Shown here piece by piece: positions 24,002-32,892 of a DNA stretch of 32,892 nucleotides. The stretch is from Candidatus Polarisedimenticolaceae bacterium (GTDB taxonomy: Bacteria; Pseudomonadota; Gammaproteobacteria; Chromatiales; Chromatiaceae), in assembly GCA_021647945.1 (NCBI GenBank), contig JAKITT010000029.1, forward strand, positions 1 through 32,892, written 5' to 3'. Below the pieces are notes generated by a model that was not told where the DNA came from, made no database searches, and worked only from the letters and a program-made list of their open reading frames with translations. Positions within the stretch are counted from its first letter, which is position 1. Every line of letters begins with the position of its first letter. Both the position numbers and the translations under genes were made by a program.

Positions 24002-24100
24002 TGTAGGTTCGGCTTTAGCCGGAGATGTTCGCCTTACAGAAATTGTTCCCAATAATTCCACTGCATTCGCTCCATCCATGGAGGTCAAGGCGAACCTACA
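24002..24100. repeat. REP-like inverted-repeat element between folD and sat
   Basis: TGTAGGTTCG (24002-24011) and CGAACCTACA (24091-24100) are perfect inverted copies. Inside them GTTCGCCTT (24027-24035) is inverted as AAGGCGAAC (24087-24095), and GGCTTTAGCC forms a small hairpin. The TGTAGGTTCGGCTTTAGCC string is of a kind common in gammaproteobacterial intergenic repeats. It ends eight bases from the sat stop. Confidence 0.6.
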
Positions 24101-24108
24101 GGTGCCGA

Positions 24109-25299
24109 TTAGCTATCGAGTGACTGATAGTAGTCCATTAGGATCTGCGCCACTTCTGGACGTGAGAACTCTTTCGGTGGCGCAATGCCTTTGCCGAGCA
24201 TCTCACGCACTTTGGTGCCGGAGAGCAGTACAAAATCCTCTTTGCTGTGATCAGGCGCTTCACGCATCATCACCACCTTGTTGAGCTTCTTTGAGTAGGC
24301 GGTGTGGTCAGCCATGAAGATCTCGATATCGAGCGCCCCCTTGGGCACCATCTCCTCAAACACGCTTTGAGCATCAAAGGCACCGTAGTAGTCGCCAACA
24401 CCGGCATGGTCACGGCCAACGATGAAGTAGGTGGCCCCCATATTCTGGCGGAAGTAGGCGTGCAGTACCGCTTCACGTGGTCCGGCGTAGAGCATGTCGA
24501 AGCCGTAACCGGTGATCATGGCGCTGTTGGGCGGGAAGTAGAGTTCAACCATCTTACGGATTGATGCGTCGCGTACGGGGGCCGGAATATCACCTTTCTT
24601 CAGTTTGCCCAGCAACATGTGGATGACGAGGCCGTCACACTCCAAACGATCCATCGCCATGTGACAGAGCTCTTCATGTGCAAGATGCATCGGATTGCGT
24701 GTCTGGAAGGCGACGACTTTTTTCCAGCCGTGTTCGGTGATCTCATTACGGATCTCAACGGCGGTACGGAAGGTATCTGGGAAATCATCCTGGAAGTAGC
24801 TGAAGTGCAGCACCTGAATGGGGCCGGAGATGGCAAAACGCCCTTGGTTATTAAAGGTGTTGACGCCAGGGTGGTTGCTATCATCGGTGCGGTAGACCTG
24901 CTGGGTCATCTGCGCCATCTGCTCATCGCTCACCTCTTCAATCGCTTCGACATCCATCACCGCCAAGACTGGGTTGCCTTCCATGTTTGGATCACGCAGT
25001 GCGATACGGCTGGCACCACTGATGGCATCAATGTTATCGAGCAGGCAGAGCACGGGCACTGGGAAGAAGCTGCCATCGGTCAGGGTGAGTTTCTCAGCGG
25101 CACCGGCGGCATCGGCTAGGTTCATAAAACCCTTTAGCGGATTGAAGTAACCGGCCCCCATCATCACGGCATTACCCGCCGCTTGAGAACTAATGATCAC
25201 TGACGGCAGGCTTTCGGCTTCATGCATCAGTTTGTGATGCGCATCGGTATCGTAGACAAAGAGGGGGTTCAGGGTTTCGGAACCGACAGGCTTGATCAT
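24109..25299 (-). CDS. sat: ATP sulfurylase (sulfate adenylyltransferase, dissimilatory type)
   Basis: Homooligomeric ATP sulfurylase of the dissimilatory/sulfur-oxidiser type. In sulfur oxidisers it runs from APS and pyrophosphate to ATP and sulfate. Visible in 396 residues: QTRNPMHLAHEELCH (the ATP-binding QxRNPxHxxH motif), GYGFDMLYAGPREAVLHA, FIVGRDHAGVGDYYG and the C-terminal SGTKVREMLGKGIAPP. No APS kinase domain is fused. GGAG nine bases before the ATG is the ribosome site. No aprAB or other sulfur genes lie in the window, so the direction of the reaction is inferred from the denitrifying context; an assimilatory role cannot be excluded, though assimilatory CysDN types look quite different. 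Confidence 0.95.
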   Translation of the reverse strand: MIKPVGSETLNPLFVYDTDAHHKLMHEAESLPSVIISSQAAGNAVMMGAGYFNPLKGFMNLADAAGAAEKLTLTDGSFFPVPVLCLLDNIDAISGASRIALRDPNMEGNPVLAVMDVEAIEEVSDEQMAQMTQQVYRTDDSNHPGVNTFNNQGRFAISGPIQVLHFSYFQDDFPDTFRTAVEIRNEITEHGWKKVVAFQTRNPMHLAHEELCHMAMDRLECDGLVIHMLLGKLKKGDIPAPVRDASIRKMVELYFPPNSAMITGYGFDMLYAGPREAVLHAYFRQNMGATYFIVGRDHAGVGDYYGAFDAQSVFEEMVPKGALDIEIFMADHTAYSKKLNKVVMMREAPDHSKEDFVLLSGTKVREMLGKGIAPPKEFSRPEVAQILMDYYQSLDS

Positions 25300-25527
25300 T
25301 TTAATTTTCTCCAGTTGAGCATGGCATTTCAGAGTGGCAGCGTAAAAGCAGGGCAGTATATCACAAGGTGATTTGCTGCAAATATCGGCAGCGCTCTCCC
25401 TTGAAGCGGCTGGATCGCCACTCTCTGGGGAGTGAGTGAAGTGGTTATGCTACTTATATAGATAGCCTATTTATCACGTGATCTACCTCATTAGAAATAT
25501 ATGATATTCCCTAATAACGTCGGGTAT

Positions 25528-25569
25528 TTGACCTATATCAATGTTCGCAGTTGTCATACCCCTCAGTAT
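25528..25569 (+). promoter_or_regulatory. FNR/DNR-type promoter of norCB
   Basis: TTGACCTATATCAA (25528-25541) fits the FNR/DNR consensus with one mismatch. CAGTAT (25564-25569) lies exactly 22 bases further, the class II spacing. The start of norC is 40 bases downstream. The rest of 25300-25527 shows no gene, only short hairpins such as ATCAC-aag-GTGAT near 25361. Confidence 0.75.
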
Positions 25570-25608
25570 CGCCCTTCGTGAAACTAATATTTTTGGCACG
25601 GAGGGGTC

Positions 25609-26055
25609 ATGGCGCAGACTTTTACAAAAACAATGGCGCGGAACATCTTTTATGGTGGCACCGCATTTTTCTTTCTACTACTTATTGCATTGACGTTCGA
25701 TACGTTGGGAACACTGCCTGAGCGGGATAACCGCGCGGCGCTGGACTCACCTGTTGGTTCACAGATCAAACGGGGCAAATACCTCTTCGAGACCAATGAT
25801 TGCATTGGCTGTCACACGCTGCTCGGTGAGGGCGCCTATTTCGCTCCTGAACTGGGCAACGTCTATGTCCGATTCGGCAACTCTAAAGATGCCATCATCG
25901 GCTTTATCAAGAGCCGCCCAGCAAACGGCATTCCAGGCCGTCGCAGTATGCCGCAGTTTGGCTTCTCAGATGAGGATCTGGATGCACTGGCGGAGTTCTT
26001 GAAGTATGTCTCTGAAATCAATACGGCTGGCTGGCCGCCAAACATTCAGGGTTAA
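25609..26055 (+). CDS. norC: Nitric oxide reductase cytochrome c subunit
   Basis: Small subunit of cytochrome c-dependent NO reductase. It takes electrons from periplasmic carriers and passes them to NorB. In 148 residues: one N-terminal membrane helix (about 13-34), a periplasmic cytochrome c domain with CIGCH (65-69), the GEGAYFAPELGNVY segment typical of NorC, and a methionine ligand in RRSMPQFGFS. GGAGGGG precedes the ATG. norB follows 15 bases after the stop, and an FNR/DNR promoter precedes the gene. Confidence 0.97.
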   Translation: MAQTFTKTMARNIFYGGTAFFFLLLIALTFDTLGTLPERDNRAALDSPVGSQIKRGKYLFETNDCIGCHTLLGEGAYFAPELGNVYVRFGNSKDAIIGFIKSRPANGIPGRRSMPQFGFSDEDLDALAEFLKYVSEINTAGWPPNIQG

Positions 26056-27453
<1,398 letters not shown>

Positions 27454-27479
27454 TAAATTTTAAAGCTCATGGTAACTTT

Positions 27480-27505
27480 GGCCGGCCTTTGCGCCGGCCT
27501 TTTTT
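27480..27505 (+). terminator. Terminator of norCB
   Basis: GGCCGGC (27480-27486) pairs with GCCGGCC (27493-27499), followed by six T. Confidence 0.92.
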
Positions 27506-27546
27506 ATGCTGCAATATAAACAATCTTCTTAGATAGTGAGAGCGCT

Positions 27547-28377
27547 ATGCTACGTTTCACTCAACTGCTTCTCTGTGTGAGCCTGCTTTTAGGTGCCTCT
27601 ACAGTAAGCAGTGACAGCATAAAATTTGAGTTGCCGCCTGAGTCACTGGCCCAATGGTATAAACCGCTTAATAAGCGACAGGTGTGGCTGCATACCATGT
27701 TTCGTCTGCGTCGTGAGATGCAGGCGGTTGAAGAGTATGTCGCTGCGGGTGATCGGGTGCATGTTGAGAAGTGGGCTCATCGCCTGATAGAGGATTACAA
27801 CAGCATTGCAACGATGGTTCCGGAGTGGCGTGATGAGCTGGAACCAATATGGGTTGAAAAGCTACAACATGCAGCCACAACGGGTGATTTTGAGATGGTT
27901 ACTCTGTCACTAAAAAAACTGAACCACAGCTGCCGTGCATGTCATGATAGTTATCAAGCGCAGAGCGTATTGCTCTACCGGGTGCCCGATTATCAGGCGC
28001 TTAAAGTGAGTGATGGTGAGCAAGGTGAGCTGAGTTATGCCGATCTTATGGATCAGCTTTCATTGACTATTAATCGCATCAAAATCGCCATAGAAGATCG
28101 GCAATGGCAGGCGGCGCAGCGTGCCTCTGCACAGTTTGAACAGCGGCTCGGCCTGTTGCAGCAGAGCTGTAGTGCGTGCCATAAAGAGCCGCAGCCTGAA
28201 GAGCGAATTCTGGGTGAGAAGAGTCAGCAACTGCTACGGTCGCTTAGTCAGCAGATTGAGCAGCAAGCGGCTAAACCAGCGGCGTCGATGTTGGGTAAAG
28301 CGGCGGTTGCGATCTGTGCCCGATGTCATGGCGTACACCGCACATTGGGTGATCTGAAGCATCTATTTGAACAGTAG
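27547..28377 (+). CDS. Exported triheme cytochrome with cytochrome c'-like helices
   Basis: A 276-residue exported protein (signal peptide LLLCVSLLLGASTV). It is mostly helical, with three c-heme motifs: CRACH (129-133), CSACH (208-212) and CARCH (257-261). The first two each end a helical stretch of about 80-100 residues, as in class II cytochromes c (c' type: a four-helix bundle with C-terminal CXXCH). So it looks like two c'-like units plus a short monoheme tail. Cytochromes c' bind NO, and a place directly after norCB suggests NO handling or electron transfer to NorC; this is inference, and I do not recognise a named family. GTGAGAG precedes the ATG. It lies after the norCB terminator, so expression may be lower or separate. 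Confidence 0.8.
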   Translation: MLRFTQLLLCVSLLLGASTVSSDSIKFELPPESLAQWYKPLNKRQVWLHTMFRLRREMQAVEEYVAAGDRVHVEKWAHRLIEDYNSIATMVPEWRDELEPIWVEKLQHAATTGDFEMVTLSLKKLNHSCRACHDSYQAQSVLLYRVPDYQALKVSDGEQGELSYADLMDQLSLTINRIKIAIEDRQWQAAQRASAQFEQRLGLLQQSCSACHKEPQPEERILGEKSQQLLRSLSQQIEQQAAKPAASMLGKAAVAICARCHGVHRTLGDLKHLFEQ

Positions 28378-28391
28378 TGATCTGCTTTTCC

Positions 28392-28557
28392 TTAAGGAGG
28401 CTCTGATTAAGTCATGACTGTTTTAGACTGGCTGAAACTGCCCCGATTCATCCCGAAGATCGCTACAATAGAGTGACTATTCCAGCTCACTTCGATACAA
28501 ATCGGAACAGTTTCATCTCAGCCTAATTCCAACCAGACTTAATCAGAGTCTCCTTAA
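28392..28557. mobile_element. MITE-like 166-bp inverted-repeat element at the 3' end of ribE
   Basis: The ends 28392-28413 and 28536-28557 are 22-base inverted repeats with one mismatch (outer part TTAAGGAG, inner part CTCTGATTAAGTC). Further nested inverted segments lie inside: TGAAACTG 28433-28440 with CAGTTTCA 28508-28515, and CCGATT with AATCGG. The whole can fold into one long hairpin and encodes nothing. Both outer ends are TTAA, which could be a target duplication. The right-hand TTAA contains the ribE stop codon. It fills the gap between two convergent genes and may also act as a terminator. Confidence 0.7.
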
Positions 28558-29216
28558 CGGAGGAAGCCATGTTTGGCCAGGAAATCCTCTGTGACTCCTG
28601 ATGATATGGTGGGTTCGGCCGCCTTATCCCCCAGCAGTAACCGCTCTAAATAACGCGCGATAAGATCGACCTCAAGATTGACCCTGTCACCAACCTGATA
28701 GGCCGCCATGATGGTTTTGTTGAGGGTGTGTGGCACGATGTTGAGTTCAAACTTGACCCCATCAACGCTATTGACCGTTAGGCTGGTGCCATCAATGGTG
28801 ATGGAGCCTTTATGGGCGATATAGCGCGCCAGATCGGCAGGTGCTTCGATCTGGAAACGGATCGAACGGGCATCTGCGGTGCGTTTCAATATTGAGCCAA
28901 TACCATCGACATGCCCGCTGACCATATGGCCGCCAAGGGGGGTGTTGAGGGTGAGTGCTTTCTCCAGATTGAGTCGGCCGCCGTTGGTCAATGATGACAG
29001 TGTGGTGAGTGATAGGGTCTCGCGTGAGAGATCGGCGGCGAAGCCCTGGCCCATTAATTCGATCACCGTCAGGCAGACGCCATTTACTGCGATGCTGTCA
29101 CCCAGAGCGACATTGCTCATCTCAAGATCGGCGCTGTTGATGGTGAGTCGATAGTCGCCACCACGTGGCTCAATGCTTGCTAAAGTGCCAACAGCTTGGA
29201 TGATTCCGGTGAACAT
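28554..29216 (-). CDS. ribE: Riboflavin synthase alpha chain
   Basis: Cytoplasmic enzyme joining two 6,7-dimethyl-8-ribityllumazine molecules into riboflavin. The 220 residues show two lumazine-binding domains in tandem: first MFTGIIQAVGTL, SIAVNGVCLTV, LGGHMVSGHVDG; second SITIDGTSLTVNSVDG and FELNIVPHTLNKT. The stop codon lies in the first bases of the inverted-repeat element downstream, so the last residues (AKHGFLR) may have been set by that insertion. It is the last gene of glyA-nrdR-ribD-ribE, 17 bases after ribD. Called ribC in some species. Confidence 0.96.
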   Translation of the reverse strand: MFTGIIQAVGTLASIEPRGGDYRLTINSADLEMSNVALGDSIAVNGVCLTVIELMGQGFAADLSRETLSLTTLSSLTNGGRLNLEKALTLNTPLGGHMVSGHVDGIGSILKRTADARSIRFQIEAPADLARYIAHKGSITIDGTSLTVNSVDGVKFELNIVPHTLNKTIMAAYQVGDRVNLEVDLIARYLERLLLGDKAAEPTISSGVTEDFLAKHGFLR

Positions 29217-29233
29217 ATCGGTCGGTCTCTATA

Positions 29234-30361
29234 TTAAATAGGTGGTTTGAGTGTGGCAGTAATGCGTAGATCAGGCCCCAGGCGGCGCATATCGCTCACC
29301 TCTAAATTGATCCGCTGAGACATCTGCTCCAATCCGGGTAAGTTAAATAGGCCGCGACTACCGTCGCCCATCAGATGGAAGGCCATATAGATGACCAGTT
29401 CATCAATCAGGCCAGCGGCTAGAAAGCGCCCGGCAAGGGTGGGGCCTGCCTCAATCAACACTTCATTGATCTCGCGCTCGGCCAGGTAACGCAGCACTTT
29501 TTTGGCTTCAACTTGGCCGGCTGGGCCGGGTAGCTGTATGAGTGTGGCACCCGCTGATTCCAGCTTAGCGATGGCTGTTGCATCGCCGTTGGTATATGCG
29601 ATGACGGTCTCACCCGGTAGGCTGAGCATTTTTGCTGTTGGCGGGGTGCGTAGATTAGAGTCCATCACTACGCGTAGCGGTTGGATAATATCTTGCTCAG
29701 TGACGACCCCTCGCAGTGCTTCAGCTGCAATACGCACGTTCATTGATGGATCGTCATTTAGCACTGTCTCAATACCGGTGATGATGGCTGAGCTTTTGGC
29801 GCGTAATTGTTGTACATCAAGCCGGGCGGCATTGGAGGTAATCCACTTGCTCTCGCCGTCGGCCATGGCTGTTCGGCCATCAAGGCTCATCGCCAGTTTG
29901 CAGCGAACGAAGGGGAGACCGCTGGTCATGCGTTTGATAAAGCCGGGGTTGAGCTGCTCCGCCTCTGCTTGCAGTAGGCCGGATTTGGTCTTGATGCCCG
30001 CTTTTTGCAGCTGAGCCAAGCCCTGACCGGCTACTTTAGGGTTGGGGTCGAGCATCCCCACAACCACGTGTGTCACGCCTGCTTCAATTAGTGCATCGCT
30101 ACAGGGCGGGGTGCGACCATGATGGCAGCAGGGCTCAAGCGTGACATAGGCCGTGGCCCCTTTGGCCTGCGCCCCCGCCTCGGTCAGTGCGATACGTTCG
30201 GCATGGGGTTCGCCCGCTTGGTAGTGAAACCCTTCGCCAATGATCTCGCCGGCTTTGACTAGCAGGCAGCCAACACGTGGATTGGGGGCGGTTGTATAGA
30301 GCCCGTTACGTGCCAACTGGATGGCGCGGGCCATGAAACGCGAGTCATCAGCTGCGCTCAC
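29234..30361 (-). CDS. ribD: Bifunctional riboflavin deaminase/reductase
   Basis: Catalyses the second and third steps of riboflavin synthesis. The N-terminal half (about 1-145) is a zinc deaminase with HAE and [11 protein letters not shown] ligands. The C-terminal half is the NADPH-dependent reductase ([39 protein letters not shown]). The 375 residues are normal. The start is a GTG at 30361 overlapping the nrdR stop by four bases (GTGA). Confidence 0.96.
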   Translation of the reverse strand: MSAADDSRFMARAIQLARNGLYTTAPNPRVGCLLVKAGEIIGEGFHYQAGEPHAERIALTEAGAQAKGATAYVTLEPCCHHGRTPPCSDALIEAGVTHVVVGMLDPNPKVAGQGLAQLQKAGIKTKSGLLQAEAEQLNPGFIKRMTSGLPFVRCKLAMSLDGRTAMADGESKWITSNAARLDVQQLRAKSSAIITGIETVLNDDPSMNVRIAAEALRGVVTEQDIIQPLRVVMDSNLRTPPTAKMLSLPGETVIAYTNGDATAIAKLESAGATLIQLPGPAGQVEAKKVLRYLAEREINEVLIEAGPTLAGRFLAAGLIDELVIYMAFHLMGDGSRGLFNLPGLEQMSQRINLEVSDMRRLGPDLRITATLKPPI

Positions 30362-30870
30362 TTATCTTTCCGGTTGTGATCAAGTAGATTCATCTGTTTA
30401 CGCTTCTCTTCCGGCGTCAATTGGCTTTCGAGGCGTTCAATCTCTTCGCGAAAGGCGTTCACATCTTCAAATTTTCGATAGACTGAAGCGAAGCGTACAT
30501 AAGCGACTTGATCCAGGCTGCGTAGCTCATCCATGACCCACTCACCAATCTGTTGGGAGTCAATTTCGCGTTCACCACACGCCAGTGCGCGACGACGAAT
30601 ATGGTTCAATGCGTCATCGATCTGCTCGGTGCTGACCGGTCGTTTCTCCAGTGCGCGCATCATGCCTGTCTCTAGCCGTCGGCCATCAAATGGCTCTCGG
30701 CTGCCGTCCTGTTTAATGACGCGCGGTAGGTTTAGCTCCGCCTTTTCATAGGTGGTGAAACGCTCTTTGCAGGAGCTGCACTGGCGTCGCCGGCGCACCT
30801 GATCGCCCTCGCCGAAAAGGCGAGAGTCGATCACCTTGGTATCCTGTGCTCCGCAGAAGGGGCAGCGCAT
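30358..30870 (-). CDS. nrdR: Transcriptional repressor NrdR of ribonucleotide reductase genes
   Basis: DNA-binding regulator that senses ATP/dATP and represses ribonucleotide reductase operons through NrdR boxes. Visible in 170 residues: N-terminal zinc ribbon CPFC...CSSC (Cys3, Cys6, Cys31, Cys34), RRRRQC, then the ATP-cone domain ([16 protein letters not shown]) with [14 protein letters not shown] near the end. It sits 11 bases after glyA and overlaps ribD, the usual gammaproteobacterial glyA-nrdR-ribD order. Confidence 0.97.
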   Translation of the reverse strand: MRCPFCGAQDTKVIDSRLFGEGDQVRRRRQCSSCKERFTTYEKAELNLPRVIKQDGSREPFDGRRLETGMMRALEKRPVSTEQIDDALNHIRRRALACGEREIDSQQIGEWVMDELRSLDQVAYVRFASVYRKFEDVNAFREEIERLESQLTPEEKRKQMNLLDHNRKDK

Positions 30871-30881
30871 CTGAGCTTTTC

Positions 30882-32138
30882 TTAGTGCGCGTAGACGGGG
30901 AAGTTCTGACAGAGGTTGTGAGCCAGATTTTTAACCCGACCAATGACACCTTCATCGCCACGACTGTCGATGATATCGCACATCCAGTTAGCCAGATCAC
31001 GTGCCTCTTGCTCATTAAAGCCACGTGTAGTGATGGCTGGGGTGCCGACGCGGATGCCGCTGGTAACAAAGGGTGATTGTGGATCGTTGGGTACCGCATT
31101 CATGTTGACGGTGATGTTGGCTTTGCCAAGCCAGCTATCAACCTCTTTGCCGGTGAGGCCCGCTTCGATGAAGCTGACCAGGAAGAGGTGATCATCGGTT
31201 CCACCGGAGACCACGTCATAACCACGGCCGATAAAGACCTGTGCCATCGCTTGGGCGTTTTTGATCACCTGCTGCTGGTAAACTTTGAATTCAGGCTCCA
31301 TCGCCTCTTTGAAGGCGACCGCTTTGGCGGCGATAACATGCATCAAGGGGCCGCCCTGAATGCCTGGAAAGATTGCTGAGTTGAGTTTCTTCTCGATCTC
31401 CGGGTTGGATTTTGCCAGGATCAGTCCGCCACGTGGACCACGCAGGGTCTTGTGGGTGGTGGTGGTCACCACATCGGCGATCTGTAGCGGGCTGGGGTAG
31501 AGGCCCACTGCAATTAGACCGGCCACATGCGCCATATCAACAAACAGGTAGGCACCCACTTCGTCGGCGATATCACGGAAACGCTGCCAATCAACCACGC
31601 GAGAGTAGGCGGAAAAACCAGCGATGATCATCTTTGGTTTATGTTCACGCGCCAGTGATTCGACTTGATCGTAATCGATCTCGCCTGTTGCTGGGTTAAG
31701 GCCGTACTGCACGGCGTTATAGGTTCTGCCAGAGAAGTTGGGTTTGGCTCCATGTGTCAGATGTCCGCCGTGGGCTAGGCTCATGCCGAGAATGGTGTCA
31801 CCCGGCTGACAGAGTGCCAGGTAGATAGCCGCGTTGGCCTGTGAACCTGAGTGTGGTTGCACATTGGCGTAGTCAGCACCGAATAGCTCTTTGGCGCGAT
31901 CAATGGCCAACTGCTCAGCGGTATCGACATGTTCACAGCCACCGTAGTAGCGTTTGCCTGGGTAACCCTCGGCATATTTATTGGTCAGCACACTGCCTTG
32001 AGCCTGCATCACACGAGGGCTGGTGTAGTTTTCTGAGGCGATTAGCTCAATGTGCGCCTCCTGGCGATTGACCTCTGACTGGATGGAAGCCCACAGCTCA
32101 TCGTCATAACCACTGATCTGCATATCTTTGTTGAACAT
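30882..32138 (-). CDS. glyA: Serine hydroxymethyltransferase
   Basis: Pyridoxal-phosphate enzyme interconverting serine and glycine with transfer of a one-carbon unit to tetrahydrofolate; it supplies the substrate of FolD. Visible in 418 residues: [42 protein letters not shown] and [15 protein letters not shown] with the cofactor lysine, and the C-terminal [20 protein letters not shown] lies eight bases before the ATG at 32138; an inner ATG at codon 6 is possible. First gene of the operon with nrdR, ribD and ribE. Confidence 0.97.
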   Translation of the reverse strand: MFNKDMQISGYDDELWASIQSEVNRQEAHIELIASENYTSPRVMQAQGSVLTNKYAEGYPGKRYYGGCEHVDTAEQLAIDRAKELFGADYANVQPHSGSQANAAIYLALCQPGDTILGMSLAHGGHLTHGAKPNFSGRTYNAVQYGLNPATGEIDYDQVESLAREHKPKMIIAGFSAYSRVVDWQRFRDIADEVGAYLFVDMAHVAGLIAVGLYPSPLQIADVVTTTTHKTLRGPRGGLILAKSNPEIEKKLNSAIFPGIQGGPLMHVIAAKAVAFKEAMEPEFKVYQQQVIKNAQAMAQVFIGRGYDVVSGGTDDHLFLVSFIEAGLTGKEVDSWLGKANITVNMNAVPNDPQSPFVTSGIRVGTPAITTRGFNEQEARDLANWMCDIIDSRGDEGVIGRVKNLAHNLCQNFPVYAH

Positions 32139-32381
32139 GGCTTCTACTCTCCGCCAGTTGAAAAACCGCTAATTTTAACAGAGATATTTGGTGGCGTCGC
32201 CAATGTTCAGTGGTCGTGAAGGGGTAAAATTGGTCTCTTCTAGCACTAATAAAGAGTCACCACCCTATTTTTTCATCTCTCTATATGTATAATTGATCCG
32301 AGTAGGGGCCTATTGGGCGGAGCTAGGAAATTTCAGCGCTTTACTGATGCCGGTCAGGCCAAATATAAAAATATAATTATA

Positions 32382-32408
32382 GGAGATCACTTATTAGATC
32401 TCCAGGAG
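32382..32408 (+). promoter_or_regulatory. Hairpin next to the ribosome site of the PilJ-domain gene
   Basis: GGAGATC (32382-32388) pairs with GATCTCC (32397-32403) around eight bases, and the AGGAG ribosome site (32404-32408) follows at once. The stem could hold back translation. Upstream, a TATAAT at 32288-32293 is a possible -10 box; nothing else is recognised in 32139-32381. Confidence 0.4.
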
Positions 32409-32416
32409 CGCTCGAA

Positions 32417-32892
32417 TTGAAAGCGATTCAATCCCTGGTAATTTTAATCACGCTTGCTGTAGTCGGCCTGTTGCTGACTTCTCCAGCTTACTCCGCTGAT
32501 TTGACGCTGGGTGAGGCGATCAATAAAGCGGGGCGGCAGCGAATGCTCTCTCAGCGAATCGTCAAAGCTTACGCCATGATGGGGCAGGATATCGGCTACC
32601 GGAAGGCTAAAAAGCAGCTGCGAATTTCCAGTGCGCTATTTGAGTTCCAGTTGGGTGAGCTAAAAAGCCTCAACGTAAATAGTGATATTGATGACGCCTT
32701 GAAGTTGGTTGAGAGGCAGTGGGAGGAGGTTAAAGCCATCATAGCCAACAAGCCAAAACGAATTCATGTTGCTCAACTGAGATCTAAGAGCGAAGCGTTG
32801 TTGCACAGTGCGCATCAGGTCGTTGTGTTGCTGGAGAGTGCCTCAAATGACAAAGCGGGGCAGGTAGTCAAGATGGCTGTCAGGCAGCGCAT
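32417..32892 (+). CDS. Exported PilJ-type sensor domain protein, 5' part only
   Basis: An open frame starting with TTG, eight bases after AGGAG, and still open at the window edge (about 158 codons seen). It encodes a signal peptide (VILITLAVVGLLLTSPAYSA) and then a helical domain with AINKAGRQRMLSQRIVKAY, the signature of the type IV pili methyl-accepting chemotaxis (PilJ) N-terminal domain. Near the edge a second copy begins (MAVRQRM). Proteins with two such copies and no more are common; longer ones continue into HAMP, kinase or chemotaxis domains. The type of output domain, if any, cannot be told from here. It lies divergent from glyA. Confidence 0.82.
   Translation, partial: MKAIQSLVILITLAVVGLLLTSPAYSADLTLGEAINKAGRQRMLSQRIVKAYAMMGQDIGYRKAKKQLRISSALFEFQLGELKSLNVNSDIDDALKLVERQWEEVKAIIANKPKRIHVAQLRSKSEALLHSAHQVVVLLESASNDKAGQVVKMAVRQR

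Overview
The window looks like the chromosome of a sulfur-oxidising, denitrifying gammaproteobacterium, possibly a free-living or symbiotic chemolithoautotroph of the Sedimenticola/Thiodiazotropha kind. This is inferred from gene content and protein style, not from a database search. It carries a dissimilatory-type ATP sulfurylase (sat), a cytochrome cd1 nitrite reductase system with the full heme d1 assembly set, a cNOR-type nitric oxide reductase and several multiheme cytochromes, alongside ordinary gammaproteobacterial housekeeping genes.

Layout. 374-6471 (+): gltB-gltD glutamate synthase, closed by a terminator. 6885-7574 (+): an exported tetraheme cytochrome behind a long, structured-looking leader. 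7674-21240 (-): the nitrite reductase region. In transcription order it holds nirS; a very unusual NapC/NirT protein fused to two near-identical ethylbenzene-dehydrogenase-type heme domains; a cupredoxin; then nirC-F-D-L-G-H-J-N, a secreted thermonuclease-like protein and cysG. 21559-22155 (+): a membrane-anchored hemerythrin diverging from nirS. 22488-22844 (-): four tRNAs (Pro, Arg, His, Lys). 23012-23875 (+): folD. 24109-25299 (-): sat. 25609-28377 (+): norC-norB, then a triheme cytochrome after a terminator. 28554-32138 (-): the glyA-nrdR-ribD-ribE operon. From 32417 (+): the start of an exported PilJ-domain sensor that runs off the window.

How the genes work together. NirS reduces nitrite to NO and NorCB reduces NO to N2O. 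CysG makes siroheme, NirDLGH decarboxylates it, NirJ installs the oxo groups, and NirF and NirN finish and deliver heme d1 in the periplasm. The NirT fusion and the cupredoxin are candidates for carrying electrons from quinol to NirS. Four FNR/DNR-type boxes, close to TTGACCTAnGTCAA, lie upstream of nirS, the hemerythrin, the nirC operon and norC, and tie them into one anaerobic/NO-responsive regulon. The hemerythrin and the triheme protein may handle NO or oxygen.

Most unusual points: the NirT-heme-domain fusion with its 987-bp internal tandem duplication; a NirS lacking one of the two classical catalytic histidines; a perfect 28-bp inverted repeat inside the d1 operon; a 166-bp MITE-like element that supplies the ribE stop codon; and a nuclease gene translationally coupled to nirN.
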